A stretch of 36,081 nt of DNA from CAADGY01 sp900696665 (GTDB lineage Bacteria > Acidobacteriota > Terriglobia > Bryobacterales > Bryobacteraceae). Positions 17,773 through 25,788 of this stretch are shown piece after piece (position 1 is the stretch's first letter; every line of letters begins with the position of its first letter). A program made the position numbers and the translations under genes. The DNA is taken from the NCBI GenBank assembly GCA_035063885.1, contig JAPSFM010000043.1:1-36081 (forward strand). Direction: 5' to 3'. The notes under the pieces were generated by a model, which searched no databases, was not told the DNA's origin, and worked only from the letters and a program-made list of their open reading frames with translations.

Positions 17773-19161
17773 ATGCGGTGTTCCTCTATTACTCTGTTTT
17801 TCGTTTCCATCATCGCTTTGGGCATGCCAACGAGCACCCCCGGCCAATGGCTCAACTCCACCTTGCTGGAAGAGATTGCGGCGTCCGAAATGCGGAGTGC
17901 GGAAATCCCTGGAGCCGCGGTGGCTGTCATCGAAGGAGACACTCCGGTTTTTCTCCGCGGCTTTGGCGTCGCGAAGGTGTCCGGGGAAGAATCGATCACC
18001 CCGGAAACCGTGTTCCAGACCGGCTCGGTAACCAAGATTTTTACGGCTGTGGCGCTGGCTGTGCTCGCTCACCAGGGCAGGGTTGATTTTCATCAACCTG
18101 CCGGCCTGTATGTCGAGGGCCTGCATCCCACCCTCGCCAGGCTCACTCTTCATCAGTTGCTGACTCACACCGCCGGGTTGAACGATAACGAAGCTCCTTT
18201 CGCGGGCATTCATGATGAGGAGGCGTTGGCTGCCGGTCTGAAAACCTGGAACGAAACATCGATCCTCACCTCACCCGGACGGATCTTTTCCTACGCCAAC
18301 CCCGGCTATTCTCTCGCGGGACTTGTGATTCAGAGCGTCACGGGTAAAAAATTCGCCGCTGCCATGCACGAACTGCTATTTGAACCGCTGGGATTGAGGC
18401 ACACGACATTCCGTCCTTCCCTCACCGCATCGGAGCCGCTGGCGATCGGCCATATTGCTAGTCGCGGCGTGACCATCGCGCTGCGGCAGTTCGCCAACAA
18501 CGTTCAGTACTGGCCCGCGGGATATCTGTATTCAAGCGCCGCCGACCTGGGACGCTTCGTCATCGCGCTGATGAACGACGGCAGGTTGGAGGGTTCCCAG
18601 GTTCTTCCTTCCGGCATTCTCACCACCATTGCAGAACCGCAGGTAGAACCTCCCACCGGCATTTATCAGAGCTACGGTTATGGGATAGGAATGCTGGAGG
18701 TGAATGGGGTCCGGGCGGCCGGGCACGATGGAGCGATCGCCGGATTTTCCGCGAGGCTATTGATGGTGCCCGAACGCAGGTTTGCGGTCATCGTCCTGAC
18801 GAATAAGCATCTCTCGATTCTGGGACGGACCGTTCAAGCAGCATTTCAAATGGCCTTTCCGCCACAGCCGCGAAACGGATGGGAGCGAAGAACGCTGCTG
18901 CCGGTGACCGCCGAAGATATTGCACGGCACGCCGGAATCTACCGGCATGGTCCGGTGCAGGTCGAGATCCTGGAGAAGGACGGCCGCCTCGTCTATAAGA
19001 GCGCGAGCCTGGAGTTGCCGATGTACAAGCTGGAGGAAGCGCGCTTTGCCATCCTGCCGCCCAAAAGCAAGACGCCCACGGCTATCGTGTTCGTCTCAGC
19101 TGAGGGGGGCGAGACGGTCTTCCTGCATCGCGATATGCGAGCTTTCATAAAGGTTGAGTGA
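17773..19161 (+). CDS. Secreted serine hydrolase, class C beta-lactamase/S12 peptidase family
   Basis: A 462-residue protein with an N-terminal signal sequence (about residues 1-24, TLFFVSIIALGMP). It has the three motifs of the fold: SVTK with nucleophile Ser85 and Lys88, YAN at Tyr174-Asn176, and HDG at His318-Gly320. The C-terminal 80 residues form a separate beta-rich domain of the kind that ends many S12 hydrolases. No C-terminal membrane helices are visible, unlike the colibactin peptidase ClbP. The gene is the last of the NRPS operon. There is no good ribosome site before the ATG (only 16 bases from the previous stop), so coupling is likely. The family includes D-amino-acid peptidases, esterases and NRPS-associated peptide cyclases. 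Export argues for a periplasmic maturation step such as removal of an acyl-D-Asn cap. The substrate is not shown by the sequence. Confidence 0.85.
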   Translation: MRCSSITLFFVSIIALGMPTSTPGQWLNSTLLEEIAASEMRSAEIPGAAVAVIEGDTPVFLRGFGVAKVSGEESITPETVFQTGSVTKIFTAVALAVLAHQGRVDFHQPAGLYVEGLHPTLARLTLHQLLTHTAGLNDNEAPFAGIHDEEALAAGLKTWNETSILTSPGRIFSYANPGYSLAGLVIQSVTGKKFAAAMHELLFEPLGLRHTTFRPSLTASEPLAIGHIASRGVTIALRQFANNVQYWPAGYLYSSAADLGRFVIALMNDGRLEGSQVLPSGILTTIAEPQVEPPTGIYQSYGYGIGMLEVNGVRAAGHDGAIAGFSARLLMVPERRFAVIVLTNKHLSILGRTVQAAFQMAFPPQPRNGWERRTLLPVTAEDIARHAGIYRHGPVQVEILEKDGRLVYKSASLELPMYKLEEARFAILPPKSKTPTAIVFVSAEGGETVFLHRDMRAFIKVE

Positions 19162-19830
19162 GCCGGCCCGGCGCCCTTCGAAAGCCACGGCGCCAGCGTA
19201 TCCGGCATCGGGAGCCAGTTCGCACAGTGACCATTGTTCTGAGGGCGGTCCAACCACGCTGAAGGATTCGAGAGGCAACGAAAGACCAGTTCCCAGCGCT
19301 TTAATGTAGGCTTCCTTTTTCGTCCAGAGCGAGAAGAACATCTCCAGTCTCACCGGCTCTGGTGTCCGCATCAACCCCTCATATTCCACTGGATGAAAAA
19401 AAGCTGCGGCGATACGTTCCGCATCTTCAATCGGCCGCACCTGCTCGACATCCACGCCAATAGCGCGGCCCAGCGTAATAGCAAAAAGCCCTATGTTCTG
19501 CGACCGGGAAGCGCTGAAGCGCAACCCCAAAGAGTTCTCTACTTCGGGCTTTCCAAAAGCCGAGTATGTAAACCGCAGTTCTCCGGGTGGAAGATGAAGA
19601 TAGGCGCCCAGGATTGCCCGCAGCATTCCGTGCATTGCAACGAACCGCGACCGGTGTTCCGGGGACCGCAAACGTTCCGCACGCTCGCGTTCACACCCAG
19701 AAAGCGACTCCCAGAGGCCGGCCGCGGGAACGCCGGGTGTGTCCAGAAACGCCCGCCACACATGAACATCACCAGGTAGGAGGACAAGGCCGGCAGGAGG
19801 GGGCCACCATACCGGATGGCCCGGGTTCAT
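19096..19830 (-). CDS. Sfp-type 4'-phosphopantetheinyl transferase
   Basis: A 244-residue protein that moves phosphopantetheine from coenzyme A onto the carrier serines of the NRPS. The Mg/CoA motif IGVDVEQVR and the signature FFSLWTKKEAYIKALG are present, as is the N-terminal LRSPEHRSRFVAMHGMLR segment, and the length is normal for the family. The start at 19830 is set by the ATGA overlap with the upstream mbtH gene; an upstream in-frame start would lie inside mbtH. The 3' end overlaps the oppositely directed serine hydrolase by 66 bases. The pair mbtH-PPTase faces the NRPS operon and plainly serves it. Confidence 0.93.
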   Translation of the reverse strand: MNPGHPVWWPPPAGLVLLPGDVHVWRAFLDTPGVPAAGLWESLSGCERERAERLRSPEHRSRFVAMHGMLRAILGAYLHLPPGELRFTYSAFGKPEVENSLGLRFSASRSQNIGLFAITLGRAIGVDVEQVRPIEDAERIAAAFFHPVEYEGLMRTPEPVRLEMFFSLWTKKEAYIKALGTGLSLPLESFSVVGPPSEQWSLCELAPDAGYAGAVAFEGRRAGSLNLYESSHIAMQEDRLAPLS

Positions 19831-20051
19831 CCCGGCACTCGCTTCAGTTGCTCCATCTGCTTTCTGACGCTGAGCGGCCGCATGTCGGTCCAGACTTCCT
19901 TGATGTAATCCAGGCACTCCTGCTTACGCCCGGTCTTACCGGCATCGCTCCATCCCAGAGGATTTTCCCGGTCCAGGGGCCAGATCGAGTATTGTTCCTC
20001 ATGATTGACCACGACTTTGTAGATGGCAAGATCTTCCTTATCGTCCGGCAT
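19827..20051 (-). CDS. mbtH: MbtH-like protein
   Basis: A 74-residue protein that binds A domains and helps them fold or become active. The family signature is clear: YSIWP, NPLGW and CLDYIKEVWTDMRPLS. The ATG at 20051 is preferred over a GTG 18 bases upstream because AGAGGA lies seven bases before it and the protein then has the usual family length. It is the first gene of a two-gene unit with the PPTase and has its own likely promoter in the gap after pntB. Confidence 0.93.
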   Translation of the reverse strand: MPDDKEDLAIYKVVVNHEEQYSIWPLDRENPLGWSDAGKTGRKQECLDYIKEVWTDMRPLSVRKQMEQLKRVPG

Positions 20052-20072
20052 ACGTATCCTCTTCGTCACACC

Positions 20073-20101
20073 AGAATAGAAGCATATACGCTGCTTGGCA
20101 A
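20073..20101 (-). promoter_or_regulatory. Candidate sigma-70-type promoter for mbtH-PPTase
   Basis: Read on the minus strand: TTGCCA (20101-20096), 17 bases, then TATTCT (20078-20073). The -35 has one mismatch and the -10 two mismatches to consensus, and the spacing is ideal. It lies in the 75 bases between the pntB stop and the mbtH ATG and would give a short leader containing the AGAGGA ribosome site. Confidence 0.5.
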
Positions 20102-20126
20102 GACCTTGAGATCTACGTTGAAGACA

Positions 20127-21551
20127 TTACTTTGCGGCTTCGAGAGCTTCCCGCAATTGGCGGAGAGTCACACGGGCATCTCCCAGGAGCAGGATTGTGT
20201 TGGCCTTGTCATAGAGCGGATTTTCGACGCCCGAATATCCGGGCCGGCGGTCCAGATTGCAGACCACGACGTTTTGCGCCTCATCGGCGCGCAAAATCGG
20301 CATACCAGAGATGGGGGTTCCCGTCGACGTGATGGCCGCGGGGTTCACCACGTCACAGGCTCCCACGACAATTACCAGTCCGGTATCCCGAAACGCCTGG
20401 TTGGCCTCATCGATTTCGATCAATAAGTCCGGATCGGTGTCTGCTTCTGCCAGCAGAACATGCATGTGGCCCGGCATCCGCCCGGCAACCGGATGAATAG
20501 CGAACCGGACCTTCTTTCCCATAGATACAAGCTGGTTCGCCAGCAGTACGGTCTCGTGTTGCGCCTGTCCCTCCGCCATCCCGTATCCCGGCACGATGAT
20601 GACACTGGTAACAGCGATTGCTGCTTCTGCCGCAGCAGGGAGCGGGTCGCTGGTTTTCGTGGCTTCCGTGACAGACACCTCGCTCAGTGCGTCGACGCCC
20701 CTATCCGCTTCGGTTATCCGCGGATTCTGTACCGGCGTCTTACCCGGCATCAGAACGTGCCCCAAGGTTCTGTTCATTGCTTCACACATCACATAGGTGA
20801 GGATGGATCCCGAAGCGGCCACGGTCGCCCCGGCGGCAATCAGTAGCCGGTTGCCAATAGCAACGCCGCAGAATGCAGCAGCCAGCCCGGCGGTTGCGTT
20901 CAGGAAGGAGATCAGCACGGGCATGTCAGCGCCGCCGACCCGGATAGAAAACAGGACACCCAATACGCCCGAAACTGCGGCGAGCAGCACGAGCCAATAC
21001 GCATATCCGGCGCCGGGAGCACGGGTGGCGGGAATGGACAGGAACACCGCAAGCGCAATGCCCGCAAGAAGCATCGTATTGTGCCAGAGAAGGAATGACG
21101 GCCTCTGCTTCATCCGCTTGGAAAGCTTGCCGCTGGCCACCATGCTTGCGGTGAACGTGAGGGCTCCCACCACCATTCCGAGCACACCGGAAAGGGTTCG
21201 TACCACCGTATCTGCCGTGGGCAGGCGAGTCAGTTCGACAAAGGAGATCAATACGGCTGCCAGAGCTCCAGCGCCATGCTGAAACGCGATCATCGCGGGA
21301 ATCTGCACCATATTGACCTTCGCAGCCAGCCAGGCGCCGGCGAGCAAACCGAGTGCGAGGCCGGCCGCGGCAATGCCGGGATCAATCAGGCCATACCGGT
21401 ACACCACGAGCCACGCGGAACAGGCGAGCGCGGCCGCGGCAATAAGATTACCGGCGCGCGCCCTTCGAACACTTCGGAATTGCGCAACCCCGATCAGCAG
21501 GACAGCAATTATGGCAAGGTCTACAACCTGGTCGTTTGTGAGCAACATCAT
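20127..21551 (-). CDS. pntB: NAD(P) transhydrogenase beta subunit
   Basis: A 474-residue inner-membrane protein of the proton-translocating transhydrogenase, which makes NADPH from NADH using the proton gradient. The N-terminal 270 residues hold a series of hydrophobic helices (MLLTNDQVVDLAIIAVLLIG onward; FQHGAGALAAVLISF). The C-terminal 190 residues are the NADP-binding domain III with VIIVPGYGMAEGQAQH, GRMPGHMHVLLAEA and the end motif LLLGDARVTLRQL. Two Met codons begin the gene (21551 and 21548), and no clear ribosome site precedes them. It is the last gene of pntAA-pntAB-pntB on the minus strand. Confidence 0.96.
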   Translation of the reverse strand: MMLLTNDQVVDLAIIAVLLIGVAQFRSVRRARAGNLIAAAALACSAWLVVYRYGLIDPGIAAAGLALGLLAGAWLAAKVNMVQIPAMIAFQHGAGALAAVLISFVELTRLPTADTVVRTLSGVLGMVVGALTFTASMVASGKLSKRMKQRPSFLLWHNTMLLAGIALAVFLSIPATRAPGAGYAYWLVLLAAVSGVLGVLFSIRVGGADMPVLISFLNATAGLAAAFCGVAIGNRLLIAAGATVAASGSILTYVMCEAMNRTLGHVLMPGKTPVQNPRITEADRGVDALSEVSVTEATKTSDPLPAAAEAAIAVTSVIIVPGYGMAEGQAQHETVLLANQLVSMGKKVRFAIHPVAGRMPGHMHVLLAEADTDPDLLIEIDEANQAFRDTGLVIVVGACDVVNPAAITSTGTPISGMPILRADEAQNVVVCNLDRRPGYSGVENPLYDKANTILLLGDARVTLRQLREALEAAK

Positions 21552-21575
21552 CGTGAATGTTCCGGGGGCGTGGCG

Positions 21576-21890
21576 TTAGCCACCCTCCGCGCTTTCCGTC
21601 CCAGCCTGGCGCTCGTGCCTGCGAAACAGGCGCAGCATGCGGTCTGTGATGACAAATCCTCCCACGACGTTGAAGGCGGCCAATCCCATGGCTACAAGCC
21701 CTAGCAGCTTCACCCACGAACCGGTCTCGACCGAAAAGATGAGGAACGCGCCAAGAATGGTGACCGCTGAAATCGCATTGGTCATGGACATGAGGGGAGT
21801 ATGCAATCGTGGTGGCACCTTGGCAATAATCAGAAAACCGATGGCCAGCGATGCAAAAAACACCGCCAGCATGATGTAGAGGTCAGCCAT
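21576..21890 (-). CDS. pntAB: NAD(P) transhydrogenase alpha subunit, membrane part
   Basis: A 104-residue protein with three hydrophobic helices (LYIMLAVFFASLAIGFLII, AVTILGAFLIF, LLGLVAMGLAAFNVVGGF) and the motif PPRLHTPLMSMTNAIS, typical of the C-terminal membrane portion of PntA when it is a separate polypeptide. It lies five bases after the pntAA stop and 24 bases before pntB. The three-polypeptide form is common outside the enterobacteria. Confidence 0.95.
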   Translation of the reverse strand: MADLYIMLAVFFASLAIGFLIIAKVPPRLHTPLMSMTNAISAVTILGAFLIFSVETGSWVKLLGLVAMGLAAFNVVGGFVITDRMLRLFRRHERQAGTESAEGG

Positions 21891-21895
21891 GTGCG

Positions 21896-23083
21896 CTACC
21901 GTGCCGCTCCGGCGGGAGACGGGTCGGACACTTCCATCGCTTTCAACGCCCCGGCATGCACGATTCTGCCTTGCCGCGTCACCAGCGTGTGCTGCACGAT
22001 ATCATCCTCAAAATCGGGAGTCTCGATGCCCTTCTTGAACAGGTTCTGCACATAGTGCAGGACATTGTTCGCGTACAGCCAGCTTGCATCGACAGGCATA
22101 GAGCCGGGGATATTGAGCAGGCCGCAAAGGAAAACGCTTTCGCGGACAACCTCATGACCGGCTTCACTCAAAGCGCAGTTTCCGCCCTGATCGATCGACA
22201 CATCGATAATCACGGAACCCGGCTTCATGCGGGAAACCATCGCAGGGGTAATCAGTACGGGCGCCATCTCGCCGGGTACCAGGGCGCTGGCAATGACGGC
22301 ATCCGCACGCTCCAGCGCTGCGGCAATGGCTTCGCGCTCCCGGTCGAGCCACTCCGCGGGCAGCGCGCGAGCCGCTCCACTTCCATCCGCGGCGAGTTCG
22401 GGCGGCACTTCAAACCCGGCGATTTTTGCGCCGAGGCTTTGGGCTGCCTTCCGCGCCGGCTCCTGAATATCCAGCGCTTCCACCGTTGCGCCTAATCGCT
22501 TCGCCGTCGCAATGGCCTGAAGTCCCACCACGCCCGCGCCGATCACCAGAAACCGCGCGGGCTTTACTGTTCCAATCGCGGTGCCGATCATGGGCACAAA
22601 CTTCGGAAGGTGCGTCGCGGCGAGAAGAACCGACCGGTAGCCCGTTACTGTACTCATCGAGGTCAGCGCGTCCATCTGCTGCGCTCTCGAAATGCGCGGA
22701 ATACCATCCATCGTGAGTGAGGTGATGTTCCGGTCGCGCAGCATACGGACCATCTCGTGATTGGGCGGTGCCGCCGGATGCAAAAAGGCGATCAGCATGC
22801 CGCCTTCGCGCATCATTAACACTTCGTGCTTCGCAGCCTCCTGGTTGACGGACGGCTGCTTCACTTTCAGGATGATATCCGAGCGCGAGAAAACATCCGA
22901 TGCGCTGGCGGCGATCTCCGCGCCGGCGGCGGCATACTCGGAATCAGACCGATGCACACCGGCGCCCGCCGCTGTTTCGACGAGCACACCAAAGCCCATC
23001 TTCCTGTACTCCGCCACCGATTCGGGTAGCGCCGCCACCCGGTGCTCGTTTTCCAAAATTTCGCGAGGAATGCCAATGATCAT
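21896..23083 (-). CDS. pntAA: NAD(P) transhydrogenase alpha subunit, NAD-binding part
   Basis: A 395-residue soluble domain I related to alanine dehydrogenase. MIIGIPREILENEHRVA opens the protein, MDGIPRISRAQQMD is the family motif, and VIGAGVVGLQAIATAKRLGA is the NAD-binding glycine motif. The ATG at 23083 has GGGAG just upstream and begins the conserved N-terminus; the frame extends 12 codons further but without such support. It is the first gene of the pnt unit. The response-regulator gene ends 88 bases upstream on the same strand. Confidence 0.95.
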   Translation of the reverse strand: MIIGIPREILENEHRVAALPESVAEYRKMGFGVLVETAAGAGVHRSDSEYAAAGAEIAASASDVFSRSDIILKVKQPSVNQEAAKHEVLMMREGGMLIAFLHPAAPPNHEMVRMLRDRNITSLTMDGIPRISRAQQMDALTSMSTVTGYRSVLLAATHLPKFVPMIGTAIGTVKPARFLVIGAGVVGLQAIATAKRLGATVEALDIQEPARKAAQSLGAKIAGFEVPPELAADGSGAARALPAEWLDREREAIAAALERADAVIASALVPGEMAPVLITPAMVSRMKPGSVIIDVSIDQGGNCALSEAGHEVVRESVFLCGLLNIPGSMPVDASWLYANNVLHYVQNLFKKGIETPDFEDDIVQHTLVTRQGRIVHAGALKAMEVSDPSPAGAAR

Positions 23084-23171
23084 AAGTCCGCTCCCTTGCA
23101 CTATAGCCTTCACTCGCAATCATAGCGGGAACGGCCGCTTGCTTGCGCGCGGCTCGGTAACCGTAACGGAG

Positions 23172-23594
23172 CTAGCGGGTGGCGGAATCGGCGCCGTGAG
23201 CGGATTCATCCAGCGAGCGGATGGCTTGTTCGATATCCCGCGGCAGGAATGGCTTTTGCACAAAACCGATGCGGCCCGCGGCTCCGAACTTCGAAACGTC
23301 AACGGGAAATCCACTGCAAACCAGCACCCGGACATTTTCGCTGACTTTGAAGACACGCCTGACAAGTTCTTCGCCTGACATGTCCGGCATGTTCATGTCG
23401 GCCAGGACGAACGAGAACTGCTGCGGGTCTTTCTCGAAGATCTCGAGGCCATCAGCGGACCGAGTGCATGCAGTCACCTCAAAACCCATTCTCGTCAGGT
23501 ATGCTTCGAGCAGGTTCAGAAGCGATGTCTCATCGTCGACAATCAGGACCTTTGCAACACCGGTGTTGGACACTGAATTGTTGGGTAATGGCAT
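23172..23594 (-). CDS. Single-domain response regulator
   Basis: About 140 residues forming only a receiver domain: acidic pocket VDDE, the phospho-acceptor Asp in VLADMNMPDMSG, and the Lys in FVQKPF. There is no output domain, so it acts on a partner protein or in a phosphorelay. The ATG at 23594 was preferred over a TTG four codons earlier; neither has a good ribosome site. No kinase is adjacent. The nearest kinase gene in the window is at 29.1 kb. Confidence 0.9.
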   Translation of the reverse strand: MPLPNNSVSNTGVAKVLIVDDETSLLNLLEAYLTRMGFEVTACTRSADGLEIFEKDPQQFSFVLADMNMPDMSGEELVRRVFKVSENVRVLVCSGFPVDVSKFGAAGRIGFVQKPFLPRDIEQAIRSLDESAHGADSATR

Positions 23595-23632
23595 ATTGTC
23601 GCACAATCTGATTAGGGGCCGGCAATAATTCT

Positions 23633-24046
23633 ATGCAATTCCACACAAAATATCTCACTTTTCAAACTACGAAGCACCGTGAATACATCAACATCACACC
23701 GGAAGTCGAAAAGGCGCTGGCCGCGAGCGGCATTCGCGAAGGGATGGTACTGGTTTCCGCCATGCACATCACCGCCGGCGTCTGGGTGAATGATGCCGAA
23801 GACGGACTCATTGCCGACATCGATGAATGGCTGGAACAACTCGCGCCATTTCGCAAAGGCTACCGGCACCATCGAACCGGCGAAAGCAACGGAGACTCCC
23901 ATTTGAAGAGCCTCCTGGTGCACCATCAGGTGATTTTGCCCGTAACCGCGGGCACGCTCGACCTGGGCCCGTGGCAGCAGGTTTATTATGCGGAGTTCGA
24001 CGGGCAACGCCCGAAGCGCGTCATTATCAAAGTGATGGGCGAGTAG
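23633..24046 (+). CDS. YjbQ/UPF0047 family protein
   Basis: A 137-residue protein with the family core YRHHRTGESNGDSHLKSLL followed by VHHQVILPV, and a GPWQQVYYAEFDG segment. Length is normal. Members have been called secondary thiamine-phosphate synthases from genetic evidence in E. coli, but the true reaction is unsettled. The His-rich core suggests a metal or phosphate site. It is transcribed away from the response-regulator gene across 38 bases. Confidence 0.93.
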   Translation: MQFHTKYLTFQTTKHREYINITPEVEKALAASGIREGMVLVSAMHITAGVWVNDAEDGLIADIDEWLEQLAPFRKGYRHHRTGESNGDSHLKSLLVHHQVILPVTAGTLDLGPWQQVYYAEFDGQRPKRVIIKVMGE

Positions 24047-24092
24047 CTTGCGCGCGCGGCTCCGGGCGGGCGCAATCGTCGGACAGCAACTG

Positions 24093-24237
24093 CTAATCGG
24101 CCCGTTGTATTTCGAGCTCCGCCTGCTCCGGCGCCCATGCGGTCTGGCGCCGCGCCCACTCGCGGATATCGCCGAATCGATAAGTATCCCACTCGGGCGC
24201 CAGGTGGCTGCCAAGTGCGGGATGCGTCGCTAGCGTG
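24093..24237 (-). pseudogene. Possible 3' remnant of a gene without a start
   Basis: On the minus strand a frame ending in TAG at 24095-24093 reads like real protein (APEWDTYRFGDIREWARR, then a Gln/Glu-rich end) but has no ATG and meets a stop near 24.3 kb. The opposite-strand frames over this stretch read as nonsense. It looks like the last 45-50 codons of a lost gene abutting the next open frame. The evidence is only the look of the translation. Confidence 0.22.
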
Positions 24238-24241
24238 CTCG

Positions 24242-24655
24242 ATGGAGTGTTACATCCCACCCGCGCAGATGCGGGCGAAGTACCTCTCGTATGTGGCGGG
24301 CGTGGTCAGTCCCGGTGCGGATGTGTTCTTGCACATCCCGCCTCACCAGATGCATTTCGGCACGCAGGTCCGGGACTACCTGACGCAGATGGACAAGGGG
24401 TACGCCGGCCGGATCGCGGCGGCAGGCGTACCGTTCATCCTGCAATTTGGAGAGACCCAGGCTGGTGTTTCGACAACCAGGGCGACGACCCGAACCGGTG
24501 GGATGGGCTTGTATGACCAGCAGGTTATCGACGACTCCGCGGCGCAGTACGGCTACCAGATCCGGCCGTTCCGCGCAAACAACGACAATCCTGCTGGCAA
24601 CCCGGCGTGGTTGAAAAGTTACTGCAGTCGCGAAGACAACTGTTTCACGAAGTGA
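24242..24655 (+). CDS. Hypothetical protein, possibly a gene fragment
   Basis: A 137-residue open frame from the ATG at 24242. The translation is protein-like (AKYLSYVAGVVSPGADVF, IPPHQMHFGTQVRDYL, GVPFILQFGETQAG) but matches nothing I recognise. It has no signal peptide and no membrane segment, and no ribosome site precedes the ATG. The end overlaps the convergent sialidase gene by 11 bases. The lack of translation signals and the abrupt start beside a likely remnant suggest it may be the 3' part of a truncated gene. Confidence 0.4.
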   Translation: MECYIPPAQMRAKYLSYVAGVVSPGADVFLHIPPHQMHFGTQVRDYLTQMDKGYAGRIAAAGVPFILQFGETQAGVSTTRATTRTGGMGLYDQQVIDDSAAQYGYQIRPFRANNDNPAGNPAWLKSYCSREDNCFTK

Positions 24656-25703
24656 CCCAACCGGTTGAGAAATGCGCGAATGTGATGGTTTCATACGGGC
24701 GTGATTCGCCGCGCTCGTAGAGGCAGCCCACGGTGCCGTCGCCAAGAACCGCCAACGATGAATAGGCACAGGGGCCTTCGTGGAGCAACTTGGCGTGGGG
24801 CCACGTGCGCCCGCCGTCGCTGCTGGCCCGCACCGTCATCCGGACCCGTTGCTCGGCGGCGGGGTTGGAGAACAACAGTCTCTCTCCGTGACGAATCAGA
24901 CTGGCCTGGCACCCAGGCTCAATCAATGTCTCGTCCGGTCCAAACTCACCCCAGGTCATTCCTCCGTCCTTGCTGCGGCCTACCAGCCGCCGGTTGCCGC
25001 GATCAGAGCGGCAGTTGAGCACGAGGCTTCCATCGGGCAGTTCGGCGACCTGGGACTCGCCGGTGCCTTCGGGCAATTCGCCGCCGCGCTCCCACGTTCT
25101 GCCATGATCGTCACTATAGAAAACGTAAGAGTGTTCGCGCCATGTTCCCGGGGGCGCATAATCGCATGGGACCACGATACGTCCGCTCTTCAGTTGAATC
25201 GCGTTGCCCGGACCCGTGGCGCACCAAGTCCAGGACGGATCTCGCACAGAGCCGCTGATTTCCACCGGTTTCTCCCAGGTAGCGCCATCGTCCGCGCTGC
25301 GGCTTAACCACATCCGCCGGATCGCCGCTCCTTCGAGAATCTGCTTCTGCGTAATGTGCCCGGGATTACTGGTCAGTGGCAGCCAGATGCTCCCCGTCTT
25401 GCGATCCTGCACCGGACAGGGATTGCCGATGGTGTCGGGCCCATGGTCCGCCACCAGCTGTAAGGGACTCCAAGTGATCCCCCCATCCCTGCTGCGCTTG
25501 AGCACCAGGTCGATATTCCCGGTATCGCTGGTGCTGTCCCGCCTTCCCTCGCAGAAAGCGAGCAACGTGCCGTTCCTGGTAGTGAGCAGAGCGGGAATGC
25601 GAAACGTATGATAACCGTCGTCACCGGCGCGAAAAACTACCGTGTTCCGGGGCGCCTCGCCAGTGGCTGCGAGGCTGAGAAGGAGAGATCGGCGTGTCAA
25701 CAT
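24645..25703 (-). CDS. Secreted sialidase (GH33-like, BNR repeats)
   Basis: A 352-residue protein expected to cleave terminal sialic acids from glycans. It has a short N-terminal export signal (LTRRSLLLSLAA), the sialidase motif FRIPAL, and four Asp-box (BNR) repeats of the form S-x-D-x-G-x-T-W: SRDGGITW, SADDGATW, SDDHGRTW, SKDGGMTW, with SSDGGRTW as a fifth. A Glu in GTGESQV and a Tyr in SRPYETITF are in the places of the catalytic pair. The length is that of a bare six-bladed propeller. It is divergent from the heparinase-like gene across 85 bases. A non-sialic substrate within the same fold is possible. Confidence 0.85.
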   Translation of the reverse strand: MLTRRSLLLSLAATGEAPRNTVVFRAGDDGYHTFRIPALLTTRNGTLLAFCEGRRDSTSDTGNIDLVLKRSRDGGITWSPLQLVADHGPDTIGNPCPVQDRKTGSIWLPLTSNPGHITQKQILEGAAIRRMWLSRSADDGATWEKPVEISGSVRDPSWTWCATGPGNAIQLKSGRIVVPCDYAPPGTWREHSYVFYSDDHGRTWERGGELPEGTGESQVAELPDGSLVLNCRSDRGNRRLVGRSKDGGMTWGEFGPDETLIEPGCQASLIRHGERLLFSNPAAEQRVRMTVRASSDGGRTWPHAKLLHEGPCAYSSLAVLGDGTVGCLYERGESRPYETITFAHFSTGWVTS

Positions 25704-25788
25704 GAGTCAGCGTCCATGTTGGCTTGCCTCGTTTCCGCTCGTCAAGCGGCATCCGCTGCGGCCCGTATGGTGATACGCTGTGAACCAA

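Noticed and set aside
17773..19161. Serine hydrolase as a resistance beta-lactamase
   Set aside because: The motifs fit the class C fold, but the YAN and HDG forms and the C-terminal beta domain are those of S12 peptidases and esterases rather than AmpC, and the context is biosynthetic.
17773..19161. Serine hydrolase as a cytoplasmic SurE-type peptide cyclase
   Set aside because: Kept only as an alternative: the N-terminal signal sequence implies export, whereas those cyclases work in the cytoplasm on carrier-bound peptides.
23612..24214. A 200-codon minus-strand open frame over the YjbQ gene
   Set aside because: The plus strand carries the unmistakable YjbQ core. The minus frame has no conserved motif.
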